Shown here: positions 10,137 to 18,709 of the stretch, one piece after another
Position numbering within the stretch: the first letter of the stretch is position 1
Layout: the number at the start of each line of letters is the position of its first letter
Assembly (NCBI GenBank): GCA_020853705.1
Contig: JADYYK010000063.1
Location: forward strand, 1-64,000
From: Deltaproteobacteria bacterium
Lineage (GTDB): Bacteria > Myxococcota_A > Polyangia > Haliangiales > JADYYK01
Direction of reading: 5' to 3'
DNA length: 64,000 bases
Translations under genes and position numbers: made by a program
Notes under the pieces: model-generated
Seen by the model: only the letters and a program-made list of their open reading frames with translations
Database searches by the model: none
What the model was told of the DNA's origin: nothing

Positions 10137-11185
10137 TGGCGGACGCGACGGCCACGACGACGACGACGACGACGACGACCCCGGCCCCGACGGCGACGAC
10201 CCCGACGGCGACGACCTACAAGGCGCGCGGGATCTACTACTTCGACGGTCGCGTGCGCTGCCCGCTGGCCGGGGTCGGCAGCCGCGGCGACTTCGACGGC
10301 AACCGGCTGGTGCTCGATGACGCCGACAGCGAGGTCACCATCGATCGCGCGGCGCGCCGCATCACGGTGAAGAACCCGCACAGCTACGCCGACAAGCGCA
10401 GCGTCGCCGACCTCCTGTTCCTGGCCGAGGGCCAGACGCCGAGCGGCGAGCGCAAGCCGTTCAGCATCCACCTCAAGATCTTCAAGCAACGCGACAGGTT
10501 CTCGACCGACCTGCATCGCCACCTGCGCTCGCAGGACCCCATCGTGTCGGCCGCCTTCGAGCCCTTCGAGGTGGTGGTCACCGACGGCGGCCAGCGCCAG
10601 GTGCTGTACGACCAGGCGGCCGCCGACAGGCTGTGCCGCAAGCCCGGCCTGGCGCTGCGCATCGTGAAGGCGCTGATGGCCATGAAGGACCACCTCGAGG
10701 GTGTGAAACAGGACCCGAAGACCGCTGGTTTTCGCATCGCCGACCTCTCGGTCGGGTTCGGCGCGCTGGGGCTGAACTCGTGGCTGGGGCGGGCGCGCCT
10801 GGAGTCGCTGACGCCCGCCAACGCGCCGCTCATCGAGTCGGGCTCGGTGGTCGAGATGCTGCGCGACGGGGCCTGGAAGCTGCAGCTCGAGTCGTTCTCC
10901 GACCGCTGGCTGCCCGAGGTGGTGCAGCGCGATCTGTTCCTGTTCGGCCTCGACGAGGTCCCGGTGCTGGCGCCGGTGCGCGCGCGCGGGCTGCGCAAGG
11001 GGCAGTCGATGTCGTTCCGCTTCGAGCGTGGCAGCGGCGAGGTCGCCTTCGCGGGCCAGACCGCCGCGCTGCCCAGCACCCTGGACGTGGCGCGCAACTA
11101 CCTCGAGTTCCACATGCTGGGGGGCCTCTTGGCCGAGCACGCCGAGACCCTGAGCCGCAGCCTGCGCAGACAGCCGCGGAGCTGA
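10136..11185 (+). CDS. Unknown protein with poly-Thr N-terminus, radical SAM operon
   Basis: A protein of 349 aa; the ATG overlaps the preceding stop by one base, so it belongs to the operon. Residues 5-30 are a Thr/Ala/Pro tract including nine consecutive Thr, encoded by an (ACG)8 microsatellite. A beta-rich region follows (YYFDGRVRCPLAGVGSRG) and then a mixed alpha/beta part. There is no signal peptide, membrane segment or recognised motif. I cannot assign a family. Its fixed position between the SDR and the acyltransferase suggests a role in the same pathway. Confidence 0.7.
   Translation: MADATATTTTTTTTTPAPTATTPTATTYKARGIYYFDGRVRCPLAGVGSRGDFDGNRLVLDDADSEVTIDRAARRITVKNPHSYADKRSVADLLFLAEGQTPSGERKPFSIHLKIFKQRDRFSTDLHRHLRSQDPIVSAAFEPFEVVVTDGGQRQVLYDQAAADRLCRKPGLALRIVKALMAMKDHLEGVKQDPKTAGFRIADLSVGFGALGLNSWLGRARLESLTPANAPLIESGSVVEMLRDGAWKLQLESFSDRWLPEVVQRDLFLFGLDEVPVLAPVRARGLRKGQSMSFRFERGSGEVAFAGQTAALPSTLDVARNYLEFHMLGGLLAEHAETLSRSLRRQPRS
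10154..10177 (+). repeat. (ACG)8 trinucleotide microsatellite
   Basis: Eight perfect ACG codons followed by ACC encode nine threonines near the N-terminus of the 10136 gene. Slippage here would change length by whole codons and not shift frame. Confidence 0.9.
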
Positions 11186-12315
11186 CCGTCACGCCGGAGC
11201 GGCACCACGGTCTCGACGCCGTGCGCGCGGGGACCATCTGTGTCGTCATCGTCGCCCACGCGCTGCTGGCCTTCATGGTCACGCCGGTGGGCTGGGCGGT
11301 GCAGGACGACGCGCGCCACGTCGGCGTCGACGCCGCGGTGTGGATCGTGCGCGCCTTCGCGATGCCGAGCTTCTTCTGGCTGGCGGGATATCTGGGGCGG
11401 GCCACGGTGTCGCGGGTGGGCTGGCGCGGCTTTGTGCGCGAGCGCCTGGGCCGGGTCGCGCTGCCGCTTCTGGTCGCGCTGGTGCCGGTGTCGCTGGCGC
11501 TGAACCGGCTGTGGGACCTGGCACGCGAACACCAGGGCGGCCGCGCCGCCGCTGCCGCGCAGGCGCCCAGGCTGCACGCCTCCGAGCTGCCCGTCACGCT
11601 GGGCCACCTGTGGTTCCTGTACTACCTGCTGATCATCTCGGGCGTCGCGCTGGCGGTCGTCCTGCTGTGGCGCCGCCTGGTCACGCGGCCGCTGCGCCCG
11701 CGGGCGCTGACCGGGCTGGCCGTCGCGCTGACCGCGGTGGCCGTCCTCGCCGACGGCAAGCTGCAGCCCGACACTCCGCTGTCGTTCCTGCCCGAGCCGC
11801 TGATCGCAGCCCATTTCGGCGTCTTCTTCGCCTGGGGCTGGTGGGCCGAGGCGCGCGGTGACGACCTGGCCCGCGAGGCGCGCCAGACCTGGGTCCACGC
11901 CGCCTGCGCCTGCGCGCTGCTGGCCATCGTCATCCCCGCTCTGCGGCGCAGCGTCGTCCCCGGCGCCGGCGCGCCCGGTGTGCTCGCGCTGGTGGCCAGC
12001 GCCGGCTTCACCTGCACCGTCCTGGCCAGCCTGGTCGGCGCCTGCACGCGCTGGCTGTCGCGCCCGCGCCCGGCCATCCGCCTGGTGTCCGACGCCGCCT
12101 TCTGGGCCTACGTCGTCCACCTGCCCGTGGTGGTCCTGCTGCAACTCGCCTGCGCCGACCTGGCCTGGCCCGGGCCGCTGGAGGCCGCGCTGGTCAGCGC
12201 GGGGGCCCTGGCCTTCAGCCTGCTGACGTTCGTGGGCGCGCGGACAGGATGGCGCGCAGCGCGCCGACCAGCGGCAGGTAGATCATCCCGAACACCACGT
12301 GCAGATAGCAGGTGA
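11182..12315 (+). CDS. Acyltransferase-3 family membrane protein (OafA/MdoC-like)
   Basis: About 377 aa with roughly ten membrane segments. The N-terminal signature HHGLDAVRAGTICVVIVAHALL, with its membrane His, and the HLWFLYYLLI and VHLPVVVLLQ segments are typical of acyltransferase-3 proteins, which O-acylate extracytoplasmic glycans or lipids. No ATG, GTG or TTG lies before the conserved N-terminus. The best candidate is CTG at 11182, overlapping the previous stop as CTGA; GTG at 11221 would remove part of the motif. The C-terminus overlaps the convergent flippase-like gene by about 100 bp. It probably finishes or exports the operon product; start uncertain. Confidence 0.78.
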   Translation: MTVTPERHHGLDAVRAGTICVVIVAHALLAFMVTPVGWAVQDDARHVGVDAAVWIVRAFAMPSFFWLAGYLGRATVSRVGWRGFVRERLGRVALPLLVALVPVSLALNRLWDLAREHQGGRAAAAAQAPRLHASELPVTLGHLWFLYYLLIISGVALAVVLLWRRLVTRPLRPRALTGLAVALTAVAVLADGKLQPDTPLSFLPEPLIAAHFGVFFAWGWWAEARGDDLAREARQTWVHAACACALLAIVIPALRRSVVPGAGAPGVLALVASAGFTCTVLASLVGACTRWLSRPRPAIRLVSDAAFWAYVVHLPVVVLLQLACADLAWPGPLEAALVSAGALAFSLLTFVGARTGWRAARRPAAGRSSRTPRADSR

Positions 12316-13270
12316 GGGTGCGAAACAGCAGCACCATGCCCAGGGCGTCGGGCACCAGGCGCCCGAAGAACGCGTGCGCCGAGACCTCGGCCAGCCCCGA
12401 GCCGCCCGGGGTCGGCGCGATGTAGGTGAAGCACAGGTAGATCACCGCGACCGGCAGCACCCGCAGCGCCGAGTCGGCCCCGAACAGCCAGGCCAGCGTC
12501 ACCAGCAGGCCGACGTAGGCCGCGTAGTAGCAGACGTGGCTGCCGAGGATCGCCAGCGATCCCGGCGCCCCACCGCGCCTGAACTCGGCCAGCCGCGCCA
12601 CCGCGCCGCGCGCGCTGTCCGCGAGGCCGCGCACCAGCTTCGCGGCCCGCGGCCCGGCCAGCAGGCGCCGCCGCACCAGCCAGGCCTCGGCGCCGTCGAT
12701 GCGCCGCCTGGCGCTGGCCGGTCGCAGGGCGCCGAGCACGAACGACCCGATGACCAGCGCGCCCACGCCCACGAAGCCGGCCAGCGGTCCCACCGCCCAC
12801 GGCGTCACGTCGGGGCCGAAGCCGGCCGCCAGCAGCACCAGCCCGAGCCCCATGATGAAGGCGAAGCTGGTGGCGAACTTGCCGAACGAGATCAGCAGCG
12901 CGGCGTCCCACGGCAGCCCGTGGCGCCCCAGCATGTAGATCGCCGCCGGCTCGCCCAGCGCCGCGCCCGGCGTGATCCACGAGAAGAAGTTGTTGGCCAC
13001 GGTGGCATCGAACGCCGCCGCCAGCCCGACGCGCACCCCCAGCGCCCGCCCCATCACCGCGAAGCGCAGCATCTCCGCGGCGACCACCGCCAGCGTCAGC
13101 CCGGCCAGCAGCAGCACGCCGCCCACCGGCATCGCGCCCACGGCGCGCCAGGTCGCCGCGAAGGCGTGGCCGGGCGGCAGCGCCCACACGATGCCGGCCA
13201 CGCTGGCCGCGACGAACGCGGTCAGCAGCAGGCCCAGGCGCAGCCACGGCGCTCGGCGGGCGGTGGTCAC
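12215..13270 (-). CDS. Flippase-like integral membrane protein (LPG synthetase TM / UPF0104 type)
   Basis: About 351 aa with eight or so hydrophobic helices. Motifs of the lysylphosphatidylglycerol synthetase transmembrane family (PF03706) include NNFFSWITPGAALGEPAAIYML near residue 90 and TYIAPTPGGSGLAE near 290. Members move or modify lipids; no catalytic aminoacyl-transfer domain is present. GTG at 13270 avoids overlap with the upstream gene; ATGs at 13315 or 13330 are alternatives. It converges on the acyltransferase-3 gene, so it may act on the same lipid, but they are separate transcripts. Confidence 0.8.
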   Translation of the reverse strand: MTTARRAPWLRLGLLLTAFVAASVAGIVWALPPGHAFAATWRAVGAMPVGGVLLLAGLTLAVVAAEMLRFAVMGRALGVRVGLAAAFDATVANNFFSWITPGAALGEPAAIYMLGRHGLPWDAALLISFGKFATSFAFIMGLGLVLLAAGFGPDVTPWAVGPLAGFVGVGALVIGSFVLGALRPASARRRIDGAEAWLVRRRLLAGPRAAKLVRGLADSARGAVARLAEFRRGGAPGSLAILGSHVCYYAAYVGLLVTLAWLFGADSALRVLPVAVIYLCFTYIAPTPGGSGLAEVSAHAFFGRLVPDALGMVLLFRTLTCYLHVVFGMIYLPLVGALRAILSARPRTSAG

Positions 13271-13280
13271 GACGGGACGA

Positions 13281-13568
13281 TCAGCGAAACGGATGCGCCT
13301 CGGTGTCGCGACCATCGTCGAACCAGACACGCAGGAACTGGTTCCACCCGCTGCCGGGATGGCCCATCATGATGGAGGGATCGGTGCTGCCGCCCTCGTT
13401 CCAGAGGTTGGGTAGCACCACGGTCTCGAGCTGCATGGGGCGGACCTTCTCGGTCGCCAGCCACTTGCTCGCGGCCTGCACCGCGCCCTCGAAGGACTCG
13501 TACAGGCCGGTGCTGAAGAGGCCCTGCTTCTCGAGCTGCTTGGGGACGAAGTCGCGGAACATCAACAT
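13281..13568 (-). CDS. Small conserved-looking protein of unknown function
   Basis: A protein of 95 aa with no signal peptide or membrane segment, fairly rich in Trp and Phe (KWLATEK, LPNLWNEGG, GWNQFLRVWFDDGRD). The codon pattern fits real coding, and it lies 10 bp upstream of the flippase-like gene on the same strand. I do not recognise a family. Confidence 0.65.
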   Translation of the reverse strand: MLMFRDFVPKQLEKQGLFSTGLYESFEGAVQAASKWLATEKVRPMQLETVVLPNLWNEGGSTDPSIMMGHPGSGWNQFLRVWFDDGRDTEAHPFR

Positions 13569-13599
13569 GAGATCATCGTCGCGCCGCCCGTGAGCCGCG

Positions 13600-15096
13600 T
13601 CAACGCGCGTCTCCTGCGACCCGGCCCCCGAACAGCGCGCGCCGCCGCAGCTTGACCGGCCCGGGCAGGTTCGACAGGTTGACCACGTTCGACCACGGCG
13701 AGCAGGCCGCCGGGGTGCACGCGCGCACCGCGAAGTCGAAGCTGCCCCGCACGCTGACGCGCGCCGCCTGGTCGAGCACCGGGGTCACGTACTGCCAGCG
13801 CGGATCACGAAAGCGGGGCGGATCCGCCAGCACGTCGCTGCCCGGCTCCGCGGGGCCCGGGCGCCCGAGCTGCCCGGGTGCGTTGCCGGCGGCGCGGAAC
13901 GCGACCTGGTAGAGGTCGGCGCCAGCGGTTCGCCACGCCACAGTGATCGACTGCGCATCGAGCGCCACCTGCTGCGCCAGCTCGTTGAGCTGCCCGCGCG
14001 CCAGCAGCTGCGGGCGCGGCGGCGGCAGCAGCGTCTGCAGCGCGGCGCGGATGTGGTCGCGATAGGCGGCCTGGCCGAGGTCGTTGGGGTGCAGCGAGCC
14101 GCTCAGGTTGCCCTGTCCGTCGAGCGCGTCGACGGTGGTGTTGATCCATCGCCGCCGCTGGCCGGCGCCGTCGTCACGCGCGCAGTAGCCATGGCGGGCG
14201 AACGCGGCCTCGAGGCCCGACACCAGCTGCCAGCCGTCGGGCGCGAACCGTCGCGCGGCGTCGGCGACCACGCGGTTCAAGGTCGCGATGGCGACCTGGG
14301 AGGCCCAGCGTGCCTCGCTGGCGCTGACCCCGCGCAGCAGGAGGTCGCCCGCGGGCGCGTGATCGCAGAAGGCGCCGCTCTCGTCCGCCGTGGGCGCGGG
14401 ATACTCGGTGACGAAGACGTTGGCGACGTTGGGCAGGTTGACCGCGATCCAGTCGCGCAGCTGCTGGTAGCGGTCGGTCAGCTCGGCCTCGCGCGCGGCC
14501 GGGCTGCCGATCACGCCCAGCGGCGTCTCGTGGAAGCTGCCGCGGAACGGCAGATCGTCGAAGCAGTCGCCCAGCGGGCTGGTCATGCAGTAGGTCAGCG
14601 CGCTGGCGAAGCCGACGTCGTTGCCGCCGATCGACACCAGCAGGGCGTCGATGCGCTGGTGGCCGTAGCGATCCTGCACCTGCTCGAGCTGCTCGCGCAC
14701 GCCGCCCTGGGGCGTGCTGATGAGGTGCTCGATCTTGGCCCCGCTGCACGCCAGCGAGCGCGCCTCGGTGGTGAAGCGCCAGCGGTTGTCGTCGCGGAAG
14801 CTGCGCGCGGCCTGCAGCGGCCCCGCCTTGCCGGAGCGATCACACTGGGTGTCGCTGGCGCCCCAGGGATCGCCGTCGTTGGCCCGCCACTCGCCCGAGA
14901 TCTTGCACAGGAAGCCCAGCGGCCCCCACAGACACTGCCGCCGCGTCGCGTCGGGGGCGCCCTCGCCCGAGGCGAACGAGTCGCCCACCGAGATGATGCG
15001 CACCGTGGGCGCCGCCAGCGCGGGCTGCGCCGCCAGCCCGTACACCAGCGCCATCACCACTCCCGCTGCCATCGCCCGCGAACCCCGCAGCCACAT
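13600..15096 (-). CDS. Secreted SGNH/GDSL-family hydrolase
   Basis: A protein of 498 aa. The start at 15096 is preceded by GGAGG and gives a clean signal peptide ending in PALAA. SGNH block I is GDSFASGEG (Ser nucleophile), block III is SIGGND, and block V is SLHPNDLGQAAY with the catalytic His. Many Cys suggest disulfides and export. After about residue 380 comes a beta-rich C-terminal domain (VTPVLDQAARVSVRGSFDFAVRAC) resembling a fibronectin-like module. It likely hydrolyses ester bonds in lipids or polysaccharides outside the cell. The substrate is not predictable. Confidence 0.88.
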   Translation of the reverse strand: MWLRGSRAMAAGVVMALVYGLAAQPALAAPTVRIISVGDSFASGEGAPDATRRQCLWGPLGFLCKISGEWRANDGDPWGASDTQCDRSGKAGPLQAARSFRDDNRWRFTTEARSLACSGAKIEHLISTPQGGVREQLEQVQDRYGHQRIDALLVSIGGNDVGFASALTYCMTSPLGDCFDDLPFRGSFHETPLGVIGSPAAREAELTDRYQQLRDWIAVNLPNVANVFVTEYPAPTADESGAFCDHAPAGDLLLRGVSASEARWASQVAIATLNRVVADAARRFAPDGWQLVSGLEAAFARHGYCARDDGAGQRRRWINTTVDALDGQGNLSGSLHPNDLGQAAYRDHIRAALQTLLPPPRPQLLARGQLNELAQQVALDAQSITVAWRTAGADLYQVAFRAAGNAPGQLGRPGPAEPGSDVLADPPRFRDPRWQYVTPVLDQAARVSVRGSFDFAVRACTPAACSPWSNVVNLSNLPGPVKLRRRALFGGRVAGDAR

Positions 15097-15193
15097 CGCA
15101 TCGACCTCCAGCAGGTGCCACCCGCCATCCTTGGACCGGCACCATGCCGCGGCCGCGCTGACGCGCGGGTTGAGATGTTGTTGTGAGCGCAGG

Positions 15194-15232
15194 CCGAAAA
15201 ACAAAGGGGCCCCGCATCGCTGCGGAGCCCCT
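15194..15232 (-). terminator. Intrinsic terminator of the cold-shock gene
   Basis: A 12-bp stem with one mismatch (15205-15216 with 15221-15232, four-base loop) is followed on the minus strand by TTTGTTTTT. It lies 22 bp after the csp stop codon. Confidence 0.88.
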
Positions 15233-15254
15233 GGGTCTTCGCTGGAAGCTCGAA

Positions 15255-15461
15255 TTACCCGGAGACGACCTTGACGCCGCTCGCCTGCGGACCCTTCTTG
15301 CCCTGCACGACGTCGAACTCGACCTTGGTGCCCTCGTTGAGGACGGCGCCATTGGTGTCGTTGGCATGGACGAAGACGTCCTTACCGCCGCCGTCCGGAG
15401 TGATGAAACCAAAACCCTTCGCCGTGTTGAAGAACTTCACAGTACCTTTTTGCATGCTCAT
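15255..15461 (-). CDS. Cold-shock protein, CspA family
   Basis: A protein of 68 aa, the full CSD length. RNP1 is KGFGFI and RNP2 is VFVHA, with the usual aromatic surface ([12 protein letters not shown]) that binds single-stranded RNA or DNA. It probably acts as an RNA chaperone. It is a single-gene unit with its own candidate promoter at 15509-15537, a leader of about 40 nt and a strong terminator at 15194-15232. Confidence 0.97.
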   Translation of the reverse strand: MSMQKGTVKFFNTAKGFGFITPDGGGKDVFVHANDTNGAVLNEGTKVEFDVVQGKKGPQASGVKVVSG

Positions 15462-15508
15462 CCCTTTGCCAACGACATTTCGGGAGGCACCGCGCCGCCC
15501 ATACCGGG

Positions 15509-15537
15509 ACTAGACGCCTTCGCGCCCGCGAAGTAAA
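15509..15537 (-). promoter_or_regulatory. Candidate csp promoter with inverted repeat in the spacer
   Basis: On the minus strand TTTACT (15537-15532) and TCTAGT (15514-15509) are separated by 17 bp, a plausible -35/-10 pair. The perfect inverted repeat TTCGCG-CC-CGCGAA (15519-15532) overlaps the spacer and could be an operator or a leader structure. Confidence 0.4.
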
Positions 15538-15598
15538 GCAAAGCCGCTCGGGCGGGCGCAAGAGATGCGCGTTCCGCCTGGCCGTGCTAGCCAGGGGC

Positions 15599-16294
15599 AT
15601 GGCCCACGCCCCGGTGCAGCAGCACGGCAAGTTGACCCAGGTCTTCAGCGACGTCTGGCTGGTCACCGGCTCCATGCGCGCCGGCGCCGGGGTCACCTTC
15701 ACGCGCAACATGACGGTGGTGCGCGACGGCCAGCGCCTGGTGCTGGTCAACTCGGTGCGCCTTGACAGCGCGACCGAGGCCGAGCTGGAGCGCCTGGGCA
15801 AGGTCACCGACGTGGTCCGCCTGGGCGGCTTCCACGGCCTCGACGATCCCTACATGAAGGAGCGCTTCGGCGCGACCATGTGGGCGCCCGCCAACATCCG
15901 CAAGCCCTACGTCGAGTACCGCACCCTGGAGCCCGGCGCCTGCCCCATCAGCGACGCCACGCCGTTCCTGTTCTCCGCCGCGCGTGAGGCCGACGCCGCG
16001 CTGATCCTGGCCCGCGACGGCGGCATCCTCATCAGCTGTGACAGCTTCCAGAACTGGACCACGTTCGACGGCTGCAGCCTGCTGGCGCGGGTGGTGATGC
16101 GCGTGATGGGCTTCGGCCCCGCGGTCATCGGCAAGCCGTGGGCGAAGCGCATGGGCCCCGGCGTACGCGCCGACTTCGCCCGCCTGCGCGAGCAGCCCTT
16201 CGTGCACGCGCTGTCGGGCCACGGCACGCCGATCCGCGGCGACGCCAGGGCGCTGCTCGACAAGGCCATCGCCCAGCGCTTCGGTGCGCGGTGA
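15599..16294 (+). CDS. Metallo-beta-lactamase-fold-like protein without the metal HxHxDH motif
   Basis: About 231 aa (GTG at 15584 would add five residues). The pattern of an N-terminal VWLVTGSMRAG strand, a LVNSVRL strand, GGFHGLDDPYMKERF, and a late LSGHGTPIRGDA resembles MBL-fold proteins such as the DUF4336 group. The HxHxDH metal signature is absent, so hydrolase activity is doubtful. No signal peptide. It overlaps the flavin oxidoreductase start (GTGA), so the two are probably cotranscribed. Function unknown. Confidence 0.65.
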   Translation: MAHAPVQQHGKLTQVFSDVWLVTGSMRAGAGVTFTRNMTVVRDGQRLVLVNSVRLDSATEAELERLGKVTDVVRLGGFHGLDDPYMKERFGATMWAPANIRKPYVEYRTLEPGACPISDATPFLFSAAREADAALILARDGGILISCDSFQNWTTFDGCSLLARVVMRVMGFGPAVIGKPWAKRMGPGVRADFARLREQPFVHALSGHGTPIRGDARALLDKAIAQRFGAR

Positions 16295-17391
16295 GCGCGC
16301 TGCTGACCCCGGTCCAGTTCCGCGGCGGCGCGGTGGCGCCCAATCGCGTCGCGCTGGCGCCGTTGACCAATGGGCAGAGTCAGCCCGACGGCTCGCTGGG
16401 CGACGACGAGCTGGCCTGGCTGGGGCGGCGGGCCGATGGTGGCTTCGGCATCGTCGAGACCTGCGCGGCGCATGTCAGCCAGGACGGCAAGGCGTGGGAC
16501 GGCGAGCTCGGCGTGCATGATGACGCCATGCTGCCCGGGCTGCGGCGGCTGGCGGCGCGCTGCGCGGTCGCCGGCGGCCTGCCGCTGGTGCAGCTGTTCC
16601 ACGGCGGCGTGCGCGCGCCGTCGAAGGTGTCGGGGTCACAGCCGTGGAGCGCCAGCAGCTGGCACGAGGACACGCCCGACTTCGAGGTGCCGCGCGCCGG
16701 CACCGAGGCCGACATCGCGGGCGCCATCGCGGCCTTCGCGGCGGCGGCGCGGCGGGTGGCCAGCGCGGGCTTCGCCGGCGTCGAGGTGCACGGCGCGCAC
16801 GGCTACCTGCTGGGCCAGTTCCTGAGCCGCACCATGAATCAAAGGAGCGACTCCTGGGGCGGCGACCTCGCCGGGCGCGCCCGCCTGATGCGCGAGGTGG
16901 TGCGCGCGGTGCGCGCCGCGGTGCCGCCGCCGTTCGTGGTCGGGGTGCGCATCTCGCCCGAGGATTTCGGCAACGCGCGCGGCCTCGACCTCGACGAGAA
17001 CCTCGAGCTCGCGCGCTGGCTGTGTGACGACGGCATCGACTTCCTGCACCTGTCGCTGTGGAAGTCGGCCGAGAGCACGAAGAAGCGTCCGGGCGAGCAC
17101 GCCCTGCCGCTGTTCCGCGCGGTGTGTCCGCCCGAGGTCCGCCTGGTCGTGGCCGGCGCGGTGTGGACGCCGGCCGAGGCCGAGGCGCTGCTGGCGCGTG
17201 GCGCCGACCTGGTCGCGCTCGGGCGCGCCGCCATCTTCAACCCCGACTGGCCCCGCCGCTGCGCCGACCCGGACTTCCAGCCGCGCCGTCCGCCGGCCAG
17301 CCCCGAGGAGCTCGCCCAGCTGGCCATCGGCCCCGCCTTCATCCGCTACCTCGGCCGCATGCGCGGCCTGGTCACCCCGCGGGCGTCGTGA
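16291..17391 (+). CDS. Old Yellow Enzyme family NADH:flavin oxidoreductase
   Basis: A protein of 366 aa, an FMN TIM barrel. Motifs: NRVALAPLTN near the N-terminus, VQLFHGG, GVEVHGAHGYLLGQFLS (His pair that binds the substrate carbonyl), NQRSDSWGG, and the phosphate-binding ALGRAAIFNPDWP near the C-terminus. It reduces activated C=C bonds with NAD(P)H. Start GTG at 16291 overlaps the previous stop by four bases. The physiological substrate is not evident. Confidence 0.9.
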   Translation: MSALLTPVQFRGGAVAPNRVALAPLTNGQSQPDGSLGDDELAWLGRRADGGFGIVETCAAHVSQDGKAWDGELGVHDDAMLPGLRRLAARCAVAGGLPLVQLFHGGVRAPSKVSGSQPWSASSWHEDTPDFEVPRAGTEADIAGAIAAFAAAARRVASAGFAGVEVHGAHGYLLGQFLSRTMNQRSDSWGGDLAGRARLMREVVRAVRAAVPPPFVVGVRISPEDFGNARGLDLDENLELARWLCDDGIDFLHLSLWKSAESTKKRPGEHALPLFRAVCPPEVRLVVAGAVWTPAEAEALLARGADLVALGRAAIFNPDWPRRCADPDFQPRRPPASPEELAQLAIGPAFIRYLGRMRGLVTPRAS

Positions 17392-17403
17392 CGGCCGGCG
17401 CGG

Positions 17404-18693
17404 TCACGGCCGGCCGCCCAGTCGGGCCACCGCGGCCTCGGCCTGCGCCACGTCCTTGCTGAACTCGGTGACATAGCGCTGCTTCTCCTCACTGTCCCAC
17501 ACCGCCTCCGAGAAGCTGCTGCGGGGGTAGGCCGCAGTGCGGTGCACGGCGCCGGCGAGCGTGAGCATCAGCTCGCGATCTGGGTCGGCATCCTCCAGCA
17601 GCAGGTGGCCGTCGATGTCACGCAGGGTGAATGGCGCCTGGGCGTTCTGGTCGAGCACCAGCTTGCCGAACAGCTGCAAGGGCACCTCGCGTAGCCCAGC
17701 CTCGAGCTGGTCGTTGAAGGCCAGGAAGGCGAACGATCTGCCGAGCGCGTCGTCGACCCGCCCGTGCACCAGGTAGTGGCCAGGCTTGTGCACGTCGAGC
17801 TCCACCATCAGGTCGAGCGAGCCAGCCGCGAGTCGCTCGCGCACCTTCCCGGTGAAGCGCGCGGGCGGCACCGGCGTGTAGAGGATCATGAACGAGGCGG
17901 CGAACAGCTTGCCCTCGAGCCGCACCTGCAGGCCAGTCTCGATGTAGCCGTGGTAGCCGGTGAAGCCCTGTCGCGCGGGCACGAGGTGGGTGGTGAAGAT
18001 GCCGTCGCTGGCCACCGCATCGCCGTCGAGGCCGTTGTCGGCGAACGCCACCGGCACGCCGGGGAAGCGGGCGGCCTGCTCGGCGCTGGCCACGCGCGCC
18101 TCCGCCATGGCCACCGCGCACGGCTCGCCGTTGCCGGCCTGGGCGCAGCTCAGGAACAGGTGGACCCCCTCGTCGCCCACGACGTTGAAGCGGTCCTGGC
18201 GCAGCTCGAGCGCGCCCGCGAGCGCCACGGTGCCATCAGCGCCACGCAGCGGGACCTGCATGGGCACGCCGCGATAGGGCAACAGCAGGTCGGGCTTCTC
18301 CGAGATGGGCCGCGAGTCGAAGGGGTACTGGGCCTGGGTGACATAGGTGTCGAGCACCGCCCGCGCGCGTGCCAGCCGGCGCTGCCACAGCTCCAGCGTT
18401 TCGCCGGCCTCGGGAGCGACCACGGTCGCGACCACCGGGCTGTCGCTGGCGGTCGGGCCGCCCGAGGTCCGCGCCGGCGGCGCGCCGGCGGCCGCGTCCA
18501 GGACACCCGAGGTCACTGTCAGCGCTGAAGGTGAAGGGGAGGGTGGGGCGCTCGAGCGCGAAGCTTCGCCGCGTCCCCGCGACCAGCGCCAGCCCAGCAG
18601 GCCCAGCGCGAGCAGGACGAACGCGGCGATGCCGAGGTGGAGGGTGGACCAGCGCCTGTGGGGCTGGCGCGTGGGCCGGCGACGACGGGGCAT
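17404..18693 (-). CDS. Single-pass membrane-anchored extracytoplasmic protein
   Basis: A protein of 429 aa from ATG 18693. The basic N-terminus (MPRRRRPTRQ) precedes one membrane helix (about residues 18-36), then a Ser/Pro/Thr linker and a beta-rich domain. That domain includes a Ca-site-like DNGLDGDAVASDGIF, as seen in choice-of-anchor-X-type domains. It follows the lipase-like gene by 16 bp on the same strand, so both may work at the envelope. Function not recognised. Confidence 0.75.
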   Translation of the reverse strand: MPRRRRPTRQPHRRWSTLHLGIAAFVLLALGLLGWRWSRGRGEASRSSAPPSPSPSALTVTSGVLDAAAGAPPARTSGGPTASDSPVVATVVAPEAGETLELWQRRLARARAVLDTYVTQAQYPFDSRPISEKPDLLLPYRGVPMQVPLRGADGTVALAGALELRQDRFNVVGDEGVHLFLSCAQAGNGEPCAVAMAEARVASAEQAARFPGVPVAFADNGLDGDAVASDGIFTTHLVPARQGFTGYHGYIETGLQVRLEGKLFAASFMILYTPVPPARFTGKVRERLAAGSLDLMVELDVHKPGHYLVHGRVDDALGRSFAFLAFNDQLEAGLREVPLQLFGKLVLDQNAQAPFTLRDIDGHLLLEDADPDRELMLTLAGAVHRTAAYPRSSFSEAVWDSEEKQRYVTEFSKDVAQAEAAVARLGGRP

Positions 18694-18709
18694 CAGCGCG
18701 GAGGGAGCG

